64,000 bases of DNA from CATQHS01 sp963422655. Its GTDB lineage: Bacteria > Actinomycetota > Acidimicrobiia > Acidimicrobiales > Aldehydirespiratoraceae. Positions 9,179-17,167 of this stretch are shown here, piece by piece (within the stretch, counting starts at the first letter, position 1; each line of letters begins with the position of its first letter). Where the stretch lies: contig OY730440.1 of assembly GCA_963422655.1 (NCBI GenBank), forward strand, positions 2,542,001 to 2,606,000, read 5' to 3'. The notes under the pieces are model-generated. The model was not told the DNA's origin. It was given only the letters and a program-made list of their open reading frames with translations, and did no database searches. The position numbers and the translations under genes were made by a program.

Positions 9179-10305
9179 CCGGATCGGCCCGAGCGGTAGC
9201 CATAGCGGTGCTGGTTCGTATCGACACCGCAGGGGCCTACGCCAACCCGGCCCTGTCCGAGGCGCTGGGCCGGTGCGGGTTGTCGAAGCGTGACCGGGCC
9301 TTCGTGACCGAGCTGGTCTACGGTGCCACCCGCCGCCGCCGGGCCCTCGACTGGGTGCTGGATCCGTTCTTGGTCCGGGACCCGCCCCCGCCGGCCCGAG
9401 CTGCACTGCGGATAGGGGCCTACCAACTGATCGAGTTGCACATGGCCCCCTACGCGGCTGTCTCGGCCACGGTGCAAGCCGCCCCCGGACGATACCGAGG
9501 CTTGGTGAACGCCGTGTTGCGCCGAGTGGCCGAGATCGGGCCGGAGCCCGGGGCCGCTCTGTCGTGGCCTGACGACCCGACCCGGCTGAGCTATCCGGAT
9601 TGGATCGTCGAGGTGCTGAGGACGGACTTGGCCCCCGATGACGCCCTGGGTGCGCTGGAGGCGATGAACGAACCAGTTCCGGTGGGCCGGCGCGACGACG
9701 GTTATGGGCAGGATCTGAGCTCACGGTTGGTGGTCGAGGCCGTGTCGGTAGCAGCCGGTGATCTCGTGTACGACATGTGCGCGGCTCCGGGCGGAAAGGC
9801 CACGGCCCTGGCCGGCCGGGGCGCCATCGTCATGGCCGGCGAAGTGCACCGGAGTCGGGCCCGGTCGATGGCCCGCAACCGTGACGGGCTGAGGGTCGGG
9901 TCCATGCCGATTCTGGTGGCCGACGGCCGGATCCCACCCTTCGGGCCGGGCCGGTTCGACACGGTTGTGGTGGACGCCCCCTGCAGCGGTCTGGGTGCGT
10001 TGCGGCGCCGCCCCGATGCTCGTTGGCGGATCGAACCGGCTGCGGTGATCCGCCTGGCGGCATTGCAATGCGAGCTGATCGACATGGCCGCAGGCTTGCT
10101 CAAGCCCGGGGGCCAGCTCGTGTACAGCGTCTGTACCCTGACCGCAGCCGAGACGCTGGGGGTGGCCGACCACGCCAGCGGGAGGGGTGATCTCGAGCCG
10201 GCAACGGTTAGGGTTCCGCCTTGGCGCGAGCACGGATCGGGGGGAATCTTGTTACCCGGAGCCAGCCATGACGGCATGGCCCTGTTCCGCTGGCACAAGT
10301 CGTAA
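9175..10305 (+). CDS. rsmB: 16S rRNA (cytosine-C5) methyltransferase, RsmB family
   Basis: 376 residues. The first 130 or so form a NusB-like RNA-binding domain (RDRAFVTELVYGATRRRRAL). The rest is a SAM-dependent m5C methyltransferase: motif I DMCAAPGGKATAL, motif IV VDAPCSGLG (Cys270) and motif VI VYSVCTLT (Cys320, the expected nucleophile). RsmB modifies C967 of 16S rRNA in E. coli. The start overlaps the fmt stop. The C-terminus carries the usual PGASHDGMALFRWHK ending. Confidence 0.9.
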   Translation: MTGSARAVAIAVLVRIDTAGAYANPALSEALGRCGLSKRDRAFVTELVYGATRRRRALDWVLDPFLVRDPPPPARAALRIGAYQLIELHMAPYAAVSATVQAAPGRYRGLVNAVLRRVAEIGPEPGAALSWPDDPTRLSYPDWIVEVLRTDLAPDDALGALEAMNEPVPVGRRDDGYGQDLSSRLVVEAVSVAAGDLVYDMCAAPGGKATALAGRGAIVMAGEVHRSRARSMARNRDGLRVGSMPILVADGRIPPFGPGRFDTVVVDAPCSGLGALRRRPDARWRIEPAAVIRLAALQCELIDMAAGLLKPGGQLVYSVCTLTAAETLGVADHASGRGDLEPATVRVPPWREHGSGGILLPGASHDGMALFRWHKS

Positions 10306-10354
10306 GGTCTGGGCCATGGCAGGTGCCCATCACGCAATTCCCGGAGCTACGCGC

Positions 10355-10825
10355 ATGGAAGCCAAGGTGTTGACCGTGTCCGACGGTGTCGTGGCCGGTA
10401 CCCGTAACGACGCCAGTGGTGACGCGCTCGACCGGTATCTCGGCGCCGCCGGTTGGGCGGTGGTCGAGCGATCGGTCACGGCCGACGGGGCCGAATTGGT
10501 GGCCGGTGAGCTGCGTCGCTTGGCCTCCGGTTTCAACGGGCTGATCGTGACCACCGGGGGCACCGGCTTCGGCCCCCGTGACTTCACCCCGGAAGGCACC
10601 CGGACGGTGCTGGACCGGGAGGCGCCGGGCATGGCCGAGGCCATGCGTCTGGTGAACCCGCTGGGGCGGTTGTCCCGGGCGGTGGCCGGTACCTGCGGGC
10701 AGGCGCTGATTCTCAACACGCCCGGTTCGTCGAGGGGTTCCGTCGAGACCTTGGAGGCGGTGATTGGCGTGGTGGGTCACGCCGTGCGCCTCCTTGTCGA
10801 CAACTACGACCCCCATCCGGGGTGA
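10355..10825 (+). CDS. MogA/MoaB-type molybdenum cofactor biosynthesis protein
   Basis: 156 residues with the MoCF-binding fold: VLTVSDGVVAGTRNDASGD at the N-terminus, GLIVTTGGTGFGPRDFTPEGT as the core motif, and GTCGQALILNTPGSSRGSVE near the C-terminus. MogA/MoaB proteins adenylylate molybdopterin. I chose the ATG at 10355 because a GGAG lies 8 bases upstream; an ATG at 10316 in the same frame is possible. No other molybdenum cofactor gene is visible in the window, so MogA and MoaB cannot be told apart here. Confidence 0.88.
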   Translation: MEAKVLTVSDGVVAGTRNDASGDALDRYLGAAGWAVVERSVTADGAELVAGELRRLASGFNGLIVTTGGTGFGPRDFTPEGTRTVLDREAPGMAEAMRLVNPLGRLSRAVAGTCGQALILNTPGSSRGSVETLEAVIGVVGHAVRLLVDNYDPHPG

Positions 10826-10908
10826 TCGACCATCGGGCCGGGGTCGGTCGGTTCGGCTAACCTCGGCTGTCAGGCCGGGGCCGGGCCGTCAAGGATCGGA
10901 AGTTCGCC

Positions 10909-11784
10909 GTGTTGAAGCTCGTTCTGCCCAAGGGATCGTTGGAATCGGCCACGCTCGAGCTCTTCGCCGACGCCGACCTGAGCGTGATCCGGTCGTCTTC
11001 GGTGGCTTACCGGGCCAGGATCGAAGATCCCCGCATCCGCGAGGTTCGCATCCTGCGACCCCAGGAGATCCCCGTTTACGTGGCCGATGGCCTTTTCGAC
11101 TTGGGTGTCACTGGCCGCGACTGGATCTCCGAGACTGGCAGCGTGGTCGAGTCGCTGGGGGAGTTGCGCTATTCGAAAGCCACGCCCGACCCGGTTCGGG
11201 TGGTGCTGGCCGTACCGGAGGAATCACCGTACCGGTCGGTGGCGGAACTGCCCGATGGGGTCCGAGTGTCCACTGAGTACCCCGAGCTGACCCGCCGCTT
11301 CTTCGCCGAAGCCGGGGTCACCGCCCGTATCGCCTTGAGCTACGGGGCGACCGAGGCCAAGGTGCCCGACATCGTCGACGCCGTGGTCGACCTCACCGAG
11401 ACCGGCAGGGCTCTGGCCGCGGCCGGGCTGAGAATCATAGGCACCCTGTTGACGTCTTATACCGAGCTGATCGCCAACCCGGTCTCTTTCGCCGATCCCG
11501 AGCGGGCCCATGCCATGGGTCAGATCCATACGTTGCTGCAGGGGGTATTGGAGGCTCGGGGCAAGGTGCTCGTGAAGGTCAACGTTGCCGCCGAGGCGCT
11601 GGCCAGCGTGATCGGGATCCTGCCGGCCATGAAAGCTCCGACCGTCAACGAGCTCTTCGGGGGGGAAGGCTTCGCGGTGGAGACGGTGGTGCCTCGCCGT
11701 GACATCAATGTGCTCATACCGGCTCTGCGAGACCTCGGAGCCACTGACATCGTAGAGATACCGATCTCCAAGATCGTGCCGTAG
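10909..11784 (+). CDS. hisG: ATP phosphoribosyltransferase, long form
   Basis: 291 residues. HisG condenses ATP and PRPP in the first, feedback-controlled step of histidine synthesis. The start MLKLVLPKGSLE, then IPVYVADGLFDLGVTGRDWI and VDAVVDLTETGRALAAAGL (the PRPP-loop region), identify it. About 75 residues after the catalytic domain form the ACT-like regulatory domain (GKVLVKVNVAAEAL, then a PTVNELFG stretch), so this is the self-sufficient long form that does not need HisZ. The start is a GTG. No other his gene is next to it. Confidence 0.93.
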   Translation: MLKLVLPKGSLESATLELFADADLSVIRSSSVAYRARIEDPRIREVRILRPQEIPVYVADGLFDLGVTGRDWISETGSVVESLGELRYSKATPDPVRVVLAVPEESPYRSVAELPDGVRVSTEYPELTRRFFAEAGVTARIALSYGATEAKVPDIVDAVVDLTETGRALAAAGLRIIGTLLTSYTELIANPVSFADPERAHAMGQIHTLLQGVLEARGKVLVKVNVAAEALASVIGILPAMKAPTVNELFGGEGFAVETVVPRRDINVLIPALRDLGATDIVEIPISKIVP

Positions 11785-11865
11785 ACGACGTTCGCATCCG
11801 TCCCCGCCTGCCTCCAATCACAACCTCTTGCTGCCCAATTGATCTATCTGATATAAGGTGAAGCG

Positions 11866-13200
11866 ATGGAGCAAATAGTCGATTTCATGTCCGGGCTGGA
11901 TCAGCGAGAATTGGACATACTGTTATTGCGGATCGTGGCCGACAAACCGAAGACGTTGGAGCAAATCGGTTCGAGTTATGGTCTGACCAGAGAACGCATC
12001 CGCCAGATCGAGCGCGGCTTGCGCGAACCGCTGGAGCGTCTGGGCAATGAGCTGGCAGGAGCTATCGGACTCTTGAGAGAAGCGGTCGGGACGGCGGCAC
12101 TTACCGATGACGAAGAAATGCGTAGTGCACTCACCCGACTTCGTGGGGATTTGGACGAGGCACAGGGTCGGCCCGTGGACATGATCCTTTTGTATTTCGC
12201 CGGTCCCTATCGTGTCATCAATGGATGGATGGTCGCTGAGACACTTGATCAGGACCGTATGATTGCCGAGTTGAGGTCGTTGTGTGACAGCAGCAGAGTT
12301 CTCGAATTAGATCCAGCGGTACAGTGTCTGAAGCGATACGGCCTACGTGCCGATCTAGCCCCATTGTGGATGCAAACATTGGAGCAGTTCCGACGATACG
12401 GAGAAGGGTGGATTCGTTGGGATGGGTCCACCTTAACTCGGCTGGAACGGCTCTTGCGAGCAAGCGGTATGCCTGGGACTGCGGAAGATTTGCTGGCCGA
12501 GGCCGGTTTGGCTCACGTTTCACGTGGTGTTCGTGATCGTATGAACGGAGATCCCCGATTCGTGAGTATCAATCTGCAAGGCCACTTCGCGGTGCCGGAG
12601 TGGGGTTTCGACGAATACACAGGTATCACCGATGAGATCATTCAGGAGATTGATCGTTGCGGTGGTTTTGCAACGCTTGGTCACCTCGTTCTCGTCCTGT
12701 CTACCACCTATGGTATAGCTGGCAACTCCATCCGTTCATATGTGGGTACGCCTTGTTTCGTGCGAGAGGGTGGTAAGGTCCGGGTTCGAGGAGACGATGA
12801 GCCCATATCCGGTACCGATCCTGATATCAGCTCGCATGCAGATTGCTTCTTTATGGACGGTCACTGGAATCTTCGGTTGGTGGTCGACCATGATGTGCTA
12901 CGGGGCAGCGGTCGCTCCATACCGGAGGGGTTTGCCGCGGAACTTGGAGTTCGTGCCGGTGACAAGCGGTCGGTCCCTGTCAGCAGTGGAAACCCTGTAA
13001 CGATGAGCTGGCCGATGACTTCTATCAGGGGACCGTCCATCGGTTCGCTCAGAAGGGTGGCGACCGAGTTGGGGGCAGCACAAAATGATTTGCTCTGGCT
13101 GGCCGTGGTCGATGGCGTGTTGCACCCTAGGTTGACTCGGGGGGGGGGGGGGGGGGGGGGGGCTGAAGCAAAAGGGAGGCCGAAGATCTCGACCCCATGA
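11866..13200 (+). CDS. Sigma-70 region-4-like DNA-binding protein with 3' poly-G tract
   Basis: 444 residues in DNA with visibly lower GC than its neighbours. The first 65 residues form a sigma region 4 helix-turn-helix (TLEQIGSSYGLTRERIRQIE). No sigma region 2 is present, so this is not a complete sigma factor. A second unit at about residues 255-310 (EIIQEIDRCGGFATLGHLVL, then NSIRSYVGTPCFV) looks like a winged helix. The coding sequence runs into 24 consecutive G (13139-13162), read as glycines, then about 11 more residues. Loss or gain of bases there gives either an immediate stop or a different short tail. It converges on the SNF2 helicase gene; a shared role is only a guess. An AAGGTGA Shine-Dalgarno lies just before the ATG. 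Confidence 0.75.
   Translation: MEQIVDFMSGLDQRELDILLLRIVADKPKTLEQIGSSYGLTRERIRQIERGLREPLERLGNELAGAIGLLREAVGTAALTDDEEMRSALTRLRGDLDEAQGRPVDMILLYFAGPYRVINGWMVAETLDQDRMIAELRSLCDSSRVLELDPAVQCLKRYGLRADLAPLWMQTLEQFRRYGEGWIRWDGSTLTRLERLLRASGMPGTAEDLLAEAGLAHVSRGVRDRMNGDPRFVSINLQGHFAVPEWGFDEYTGITDEIIQEIDRCGGFATLGHLVLVLSTTYGIAGNSIRSYVGTPCFVREGGKVRVRGDDEPISGTDPDISSHADCFFMDGHWNLRLVVDHDVLRGSGRSIPEGFAAELGVRAGDKRSVPVSSGNPVTMSWPMTSIRGPSIGSLRRVATELGAAQNDLLWLAVVDGVLHPRLTRGGGGGGGAEAKGRPKISTP
13139..13162 (+). repeat. Poly-G tract, 24 bases, at the 3' end of the sigma-like gene
   Basis: Twenty-four consecutive G. In the printed length the gene reads on for 11 codons after the glycines to the stop at 13200. One more base gives GGC TGA directly after the tract; two more (or one fewer) give an 18-codon basic tail ending in TAA. 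The tract is by far the longest G run in the window outside the sialidase genes. Its exact length is uncertain in any sequencing method. Confidence 0.85.
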
Positions 13201-13216
13201 TTCATCGCCAACTGAG

Positions 13217-13250
13217 GTCTAAGCACGATTGTAAAGTCTAAGCACGATTG
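13217..13250. repeat. Tandem 15-bp direct repeat between convergent genes
   Basis: GTCTAAGCACGATTG occurs at 13217-13231 and again at 13236-13250, separated by TAAA. It lies in the short gap between the stop of the sigma-like gene and the stop of the SNF2 gene. It could be the scar of an excised element or a replication slip; no terminal inverted repeats were seen. Confidence 0.7.
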
Positions 13251-13260
13251 CTCGATCCGG

Positions 13261-14970
13261 TTACGAGGGTGAATCAGTGAGCTCGGTGAGCAAGTCCTGT
13301 ACCTGCGGATCGCGGGCCGAGGCCGGAATGGCCAACCGGCCTATCAACTCTTCAATATCTTCCTGTTTGCGATCTTCCTGTTTGCGCTTGAGGATCACGT
13401 CGAGTCTCTCTTCGACCGTGTCTTTCATTCGGAAGCCGTAAACCCGCACACCGCGGCGCTGGCCGATCCGCACCACTCGGTTTTGGGCCTGCTGGTTCGA
13501 TGACGGGTTCCACCACTCGTTAATCAAAATGACGTGGTTGGCTTCTGTGAGTGTCAACCCCTCACCGGCTACCCGGTTCGAACAGAGTATGGCCCCAGTC
13601 TCGGGGTTGTTGCGAAATCGGTCCAGAGCTTCAGCTCGCTGCTCGAGGGTTCGCTGTCCCGAGAGCATCACCGACTTGATGTGCCTCTTGCGGAGTTGGG
13701 TTTCGAGAAGATCCAATGGCCGTGCCAGGTACGAGAATACGACCGCCTTCTCTTCTGCTATGGCTATGGCGTCGAGTATCTTGACGATCCGATCGATCTT
13801 CGCGCTGGCCCCGGTGTCGGGATCGTAATCGCAGATCGTCCGCAGTTGGTTGAAGAGGCGCAGAGGATCCCAGCGTTCAGGATCTTGAGAAGCAAGTCGC
13901 TGGGTGATCCGGTAACTGCTCAACTGTTCACTGGTCAACTCCAAGACTTCGACGGTGCGGTTGACCGACGGCAGTTGCTCGAGCACTTCGTTCTTGGTCC
14001 GGCGGAGAACGAACGGTCGAGCCCGACTGTGAAGATTCCAGATGTCGGCCCGGCGATCGGGATCCAGCGTCGACATCAGGCTGGCCAGGTTTTCGGAATC
14101 ACGCTCGACCGGGGTTCCTGCCATTGCCCACATGCGCTTCTTGTCCAGTTTGCGAACCGACCTGGTGACGGCGGCATCGAGTTTGCGGATGTGGTGGGCT
14201 TCGTCGCAAATGATCAGGTCGAGGTTCGCCTGCTGTAGAGCAAAAGTGAGTTGATGGATCTGGGAGTAGGCCGTCAGCAGTATGTGGCAGCGACCGATCA
14301 GGTACTGCCACGCCGCTTCCCGGGCCTTGGCCGGTGGCATGACCCGGCGAGCCACCAGCTCCGGCGACCAGCGGCCGATCTCGATTTGCCAGTTGGCCAG
14401 CAGGGAGTTGGGCACCACGATCAGGGCTTGGCGCACCTCCCCGGCCCGCACGAGAAGCCGGAGCGCGCTCAGCGCCATGGCTGTCTTGCCCAGCCCCATG
14501 TCATCGGCCAGCACTGCCAGCCGGTTCTCCAAGAGCCAGTCCACTCCCGCTCGCTGATACGGGTACAGGCCATCGAGGTCGGGTGCGTCCAGCAGGAGCG
14601 GGCGTATCAGCTCACCGCTGCGGCAACGCAGGGCTCGATAGTCTTCTTCGCTTGTGGCCAACTCCCCCGAGTTGGCCGCGGTCGAATCGACAGGGTCGTC
14701 CGGGACCGAGCGCAGGATCCTTCTCCCGTTCAGGAGATCGCGCTCGGATCCGCGGTTGAGATCGATAATCCATTCGACCATCTTCACCTGGGTCTCCGGG
14801 GCCGGAGGGCGAAACGGGCCAAAGTCCCGAAGCGCTACGGCCGGGTCGGCTTCGTCGTAGCGCTGCACGGTTATGTGCAGCCCGCTCCAGGTGACTTGGC
14901 TGGAGAGCTGGACTGCGGCTTCGGCATCTCCCACCCGGGCGTAGATGATCTCGGGAACGGTCGTAGTCAC
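13261..14970 (-). CDS. SNF2-family DEAH helicase/translocase
   Basis: 569 residues of a superfamily 2 DNA translocase. Walker A is DDMGLGKT (156-163), motif II is DEAH (256-259, CDEAHHIRK), motif III is MAGTPVERD, and the C-terminal lobe has VVFSYLARPLDLLE, SNRVAGEGLTLTEANHVI and the SNF2 motif VI QNRVVRIGQRRGV. About 125 residues of unassigned sequence precede the helicase core. Bacterial SNF2 proteins of this size occur in RNA-polymerase recycling (RapA) and in several phage-defence systems; neither RapA-specific domains nor partner nucleases are visible here. GTG start at 14970; a short broken reading frame lies directly upstream and overlaps it. Confidence 0.88.
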   Translation of the reverse strand: MTTTVPEIIYARVGDAEAAVQLSSQVTWSGLHITVQRYDEADPAVALRDFGPFRPPAPETQVKMVEWIIDLNRGSERDLLNGRRILRSVPDDPVDSTAANSGELATSEEDYRALRCRSGELIRPLLLDAPDLDGLYPYQRAGVDWLLENRLAVLADDMGLGKTAMALSALRLLVRAGEVRQALIVVPNSLLANWQIEIGRWSPELVARRVMPPAKAREAAWQYLIGRCHILLTAYSQIHQLTFALQQANLDLIICDEAHHIRKLDAAVTRSVRKLDKKRMWAMAGTPVERDSENLASLMSTLDPDRRADIWNLHSRARPFVLRRTKNEVLEQLPSVNRTVEVLELTSEQLSSYRITQRLASQDPERWDPLRLFNQLRTICDYDPDTGASAKIDRIVKILDAIAIAEEKAVVFSYLARPLDLLETQLRKRHIKSVMLSGQRTLEQRAEALDRFRNNPETGAILCSNRVAGEGLTLTEANHVILINEWWNPSSNQQAQNRVVRIGQRRGVRVYGFRMKDTVEERLDVILKRKQEDRKQEDIEELIGRLAIPASARDPQVQDLLTELTDSPS

Positions 14971-15091
14971 GCTCTCAGCCTACGGGTAAAAGACGAGGTG
15001 ATCTCAGATCGCCATTCCTTCACCTCACGCCACATCCGCTCGATCTCTTCGAGCTGTTGAGCAGGTTGTCGAGATAGACCTCTTCGGTCAT
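14967..15091 (-). pseudogene. Short frameshifted reading frame upstream of the SNF2 gene
   Basis: From an ATG at 15091 the frame reads MTEEVYLDNLLN and then soon stops. Shifting the frame at this point gives QQLEEIERMWREVKEW and about 16 further residues, ending in a TGA that overlaps the GTG start of the SNF2 gene in the way coupled genes do. The amphipathic, glutamate-rich sequence looks like real protein with one indel. It could be a small gene of about 45 codons or the tail of a lost one. Low certainty. Confidence 0.35.
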
Positions 15092-15154
15092 GCCGGGCGT
15101 GGCGTCGTCCTTGCTCCGGCCGGGCCCGTCGGTAGGCCGGGGCGGCGGAGCCTG

Positions 15155-15460
15155 CTACCGGTGCCGACAGGAACGAGAACTGGTTCGCTGGCCCCGAGCC
15201 GAGCTTCTAGGTGTTCCCCGATGGGGGCGAAGCGTCAACTCAGAGACTCGAAGCCGCCGGTCCATGTCGTCGAGTTTGCGGTGCATGTCGTCGAGCTTGC
15301 AGTGCATGCCGTCGAGCTTGGCGGCGAGATTGCGGTGCATGCCGTCGAGTTTGACGGCGAGATTGCGGTGCATGCCGTTGATCTTGACGGCGACGTACCT
15401 CGGAACGCCCAACAGGCCTGCGAACATGAACCCGAGAATCATTGCGGTAAAAGCATCCAT
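15155..15460 (-). CDS. Small membrane-anchored protein with tandem coiled-coil repeats
   Basis: 101 residues. The N-terminus MDAFTAMILGFMFAGLLGV is a probable membrane segment. It is followed by near-perfect repeats of 11 then 7 residues: VKINGMHRNLA, VKLDGMHRNLA, AKLDGMHCKL, DDMHRKL, DDMDRRL. This pattern predicts an amphipathic helix that would form a coiled coil outside or below the membrane. The DNA is itself a tandem repeat, so the opposite strand also reads as repeats; the membrane segment and start codon favour this strand. The basic last 30 residues may lie beyond the original end. I do not recognise a family. Confidence 0.5.
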   Translation of the reverse strand: MDAFTAMILGFMFAGLLGVPRYVAVKINGMHRNLAVKLDGMHRNLAAKLDGMHCKLDDMHRKLDDMDRRLRVSELTLRPHRGTPRSSARGQRTSSRSCRHR

Positions 15461-15482
15461 GAGCCAAGCCTATATCCAGTTG

Positions 15483-15977
15483 TCAGATCTTGCTGCCGGT
15501 TTCGGCGTTTTCGGGTTCGGCATCGTCATCGGTTTCTTCGGCGGGGCGATTCTTGAGTGTGACGTAGGCCTTGCGAATCTGGTCGAGGGCGTCTTGCAGC
15601 GTTTTCTCGGGGTCGCCGAGCCTTCCCTTGAGAGTGTCGGTCATGGCGCCGAGAGCGTCGATGGCCACTACCGCTTCGGAGAAGTTCGGAGGCTGCTGGG
15701 CCAGATGCAGGGCGGCCAGCTCGTAGAGGCCCAGACCGTGGTTGGCCACCACCACCGCGGCCGGTGCGGCCAGCAGCCGTTCTCGGACCTCGGCCATCTC
15801 ACGGATCATCTCCTCGGCTTTCTCTCGCTCTTCGGGCGACAGGTTGTCGAGATCCACCTCGGTCTCGGCCGAGGCGGTAGCAGTGCCACCGCCGGAGTCC
15901 GAGTCGTCCGGTGACCGAGACGGTGTAGAGTCGCTTCCGATCGGGACTTCGCCGCCGGGTGTCCACAGTGTGCTCAT
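15483..15977 (-). CDS. DUF1844-like conserved actinobacterial protein
   Basis: About 164 residues. The first 60 are low complexity and acidic (SPSRSPDDSDSGGG, then SPEEREKAEEMIREM). The second half carries a helical domain resembling DUF1844: ANHGLGLYELAALHLAQ, then an AVVAIDALGAMTDTLKGRLG stretch and DALDQIRKAYVTLKNRP. Genes of this type sit beside infC in many Actinobacteria, as here, facing away from it. The start at 15977 (MSTLWTPG) has a GAGG six bases upstream; a GTG at 15998 is an alternative. Function unknown. Confidence 0.7.
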   Translation of the reverse strand: MSTLWTPGGEVPIGSDSTPSRSPDDSDSGGGTATASAETEVDLDNLSPEEREKAEEMIREMAEVRERLLAAPAAVVVANHGLGLYELAALHLAQQPPNFSEAVVAIDALGAMTDTLKGRLGDPEKTLQDALDQIRKAYVTLKNRPAEETDDDAEPENAETGSKI

Positions 15978-16144
15978 CGTTGCCTCACGGTGCTTCACGA
16001 TTCGAATGCGGTTTCGAATGCGGGACTGTCTGGTATCCTACCCGACACAATCCAACCGGAAGTGGGGCATTGCCCCCACCCGGCCATCACTTCCAGGAGG
16101 GGTGCGTCCGGGTCGACCGAGTAGCTCCCACTACGGTGCGGGCC

Positions 16145-16180
16145 ACGGGCGTCGGCTTTTCGGAGCCCGTTTTCGTTTGT
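16145..16180 (+). promoter_or_regulatory. Candidate attenuator hairpin in the infC leader
   Basis: ACGGGC at 16145-16150 can pair with GCCCGT at 16165-16170 around a 14-base loop, and TTTCGTTTGT follows. This resembles a weak intrinsic terminator about 80 bases before infC. infC-rpmI-rplT operons are often controlled by ribosomal-protein-binding leaders; whether this one is cannot be decided without alignment. Confidence 0.35.
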
Positions 16181-16258
16181 CGGCGCAGACCCGCTTGCAG
16201 ACGATCCGGGTGTTCCCACCAACGACGGAGGTTCCGTGCTCAACAGGAGTGAACGGCG

Positions 16259-16834
16259 ATAGGACCGCCCAACGAAGAGCCCAGGGTCAACGAGCAGATC
16301 CGGGCCCGTGACGTACGTCTCGTCGGCGAGGACGGCCAGCAGGTCGGTATCAGGCCGCTGTCTGTGGCGCTGGATATGGCCCGGGCCGCGGGGCTCGATC
16401 TGGTCGAGGTCGCCGACCAAGCCAGCCCGCCGGTTTGCCGGGTCATGGACTATGGAAAGTTCAAGTACGAAGCAACCCAGCGAGCCAAGGAGTCCCGGCG
16501 CAAGTCGTCCAACGTCTCGGTCAAGGAGATGAAGTACCGGCCCAAGATCGGTGTCGGCGACTTCGATACCAAGACCCGAAAGGTCGTGAAGTTCCTGGAT
16601 GCTGGTAACAAGGTCAAGGTCACCGTCATGTTCAGAGGCAGAGAGATGCAGCATCCTGAGCTGGGTCGCAAGATCCTCGACAAGGTCGCGGCCAGGGTCT
16701 CTCACGTCGGCAAGATCGAGTTCCAGCCCCGTCAGGACGGCAGGAATCTGATCATGGTGTTCGCACCTGACAAGCAGGCCCAGGCTCGCTACCGCAGGAA
16801 GCTTGAAACCGAAGCCGGCGGCGCCGGCACCTGA
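16259..16834 (+). CDS. infC: Translation initiation factor IF-3, with AUA start codon
   Basis: About 191 residues. The full IF-3 N-terminal domain (EPRVNEQIRARDVRLVGEDG) lies upstream of the first ordinary start codon at 16364, so translation must begin earlier. The in-frame TGA at 16250 limits the choices. The only codon in a good position is ATA at 16259, nine bases after AGGAG (16245-16249). infC is the classic gene with a rare start codon (AUU in E. coli), which IF-3 itself discriminates against. Core motifs are the PVCRVMDYGKFKYE linker region, VTVMFRGREMQHPELG and the NLIMVFAPDKQA ending. First gene of infC-rpmI-rplT. Confidence 0.9.
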   Translation: MGPPNEEPRVNEQIRARDVRLVGEDGQQVGIRPLSVALDMARAAGLDLVEVADQASPPVCRVMDYGKFKYEATQRAKESRRKSSNVSVKEMKYRPKIGVGDFDTKTRKVVKFLDAGNKVKVTVMFRGREMQHPELGRKILDKVAARVSHVGKIEFQPRQDGRNLIMVFAPDKQAQARYRRKLETEAGGAGT

Positions 16835-16943
16835 GCAGGCTCTGGCTCCGGTTTCGTTTCCGGCCGGGCTGGTCCGTTGACCCGTCCGTAACCACCCGCA
16901 AATCAGGTCGACCCGGCCCGACCCGCATCCAGGAGGTTTCGAC

Positions 16944-17135
16944 ATGACGAAGATGAAGACCCACAGAGGTGCGGCCAAGCGGTTTCGGCGTACCGGCACG
17001 GGCAAGCTCCGGCGTCGGCAGGCCAACAAGAGCCACATCCTCGAGAAGAAGAGCCCCAAACGCAAGCGCCAGCTCCGGAATCGCACCGAGGTGTCCAAGG
17101 CCGACCGGTCCTTGGTTCGGGATCTGGGTGTGTAA
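16944..17135 (+). CDS. rpmI: 50S ribosomal protein L35
   Basis: 63 residues, very basic, beginning MTKMKTHRGAAKRFRRTGTG and containing the KSHILEKKSPKRKRQLR segment typical of bL35. A strong AGGAGG Shine-Dalgarno lies 8 bases before the ATG. It sits between infC and rplT in the standard order. Confidence 0.96.
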   Translation: MTKMKTHRGAAKRFRRTGTGKLRRRQANKSHILEKKSPKRKRQLRNRTEVSKADRSLVRDLGV

Positions 17136-17167
17136 GCGCCGGTACCTGCTCACGAAGGAGTCGAACA

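Noticed and set aside
15240..15380. CRISPR-like array
   Set aside because: The short repeats have no unique spacers and are in frame with a coiled-coil protein.
15161..15556. Plus-strand frame over the coiled-coil gene, reading VVEFAVHVVELAVHAVE repeats
   Set aside because: The repeats are the complement of the minus-strand repeats; the minus strand has the start codon and membrane segment.
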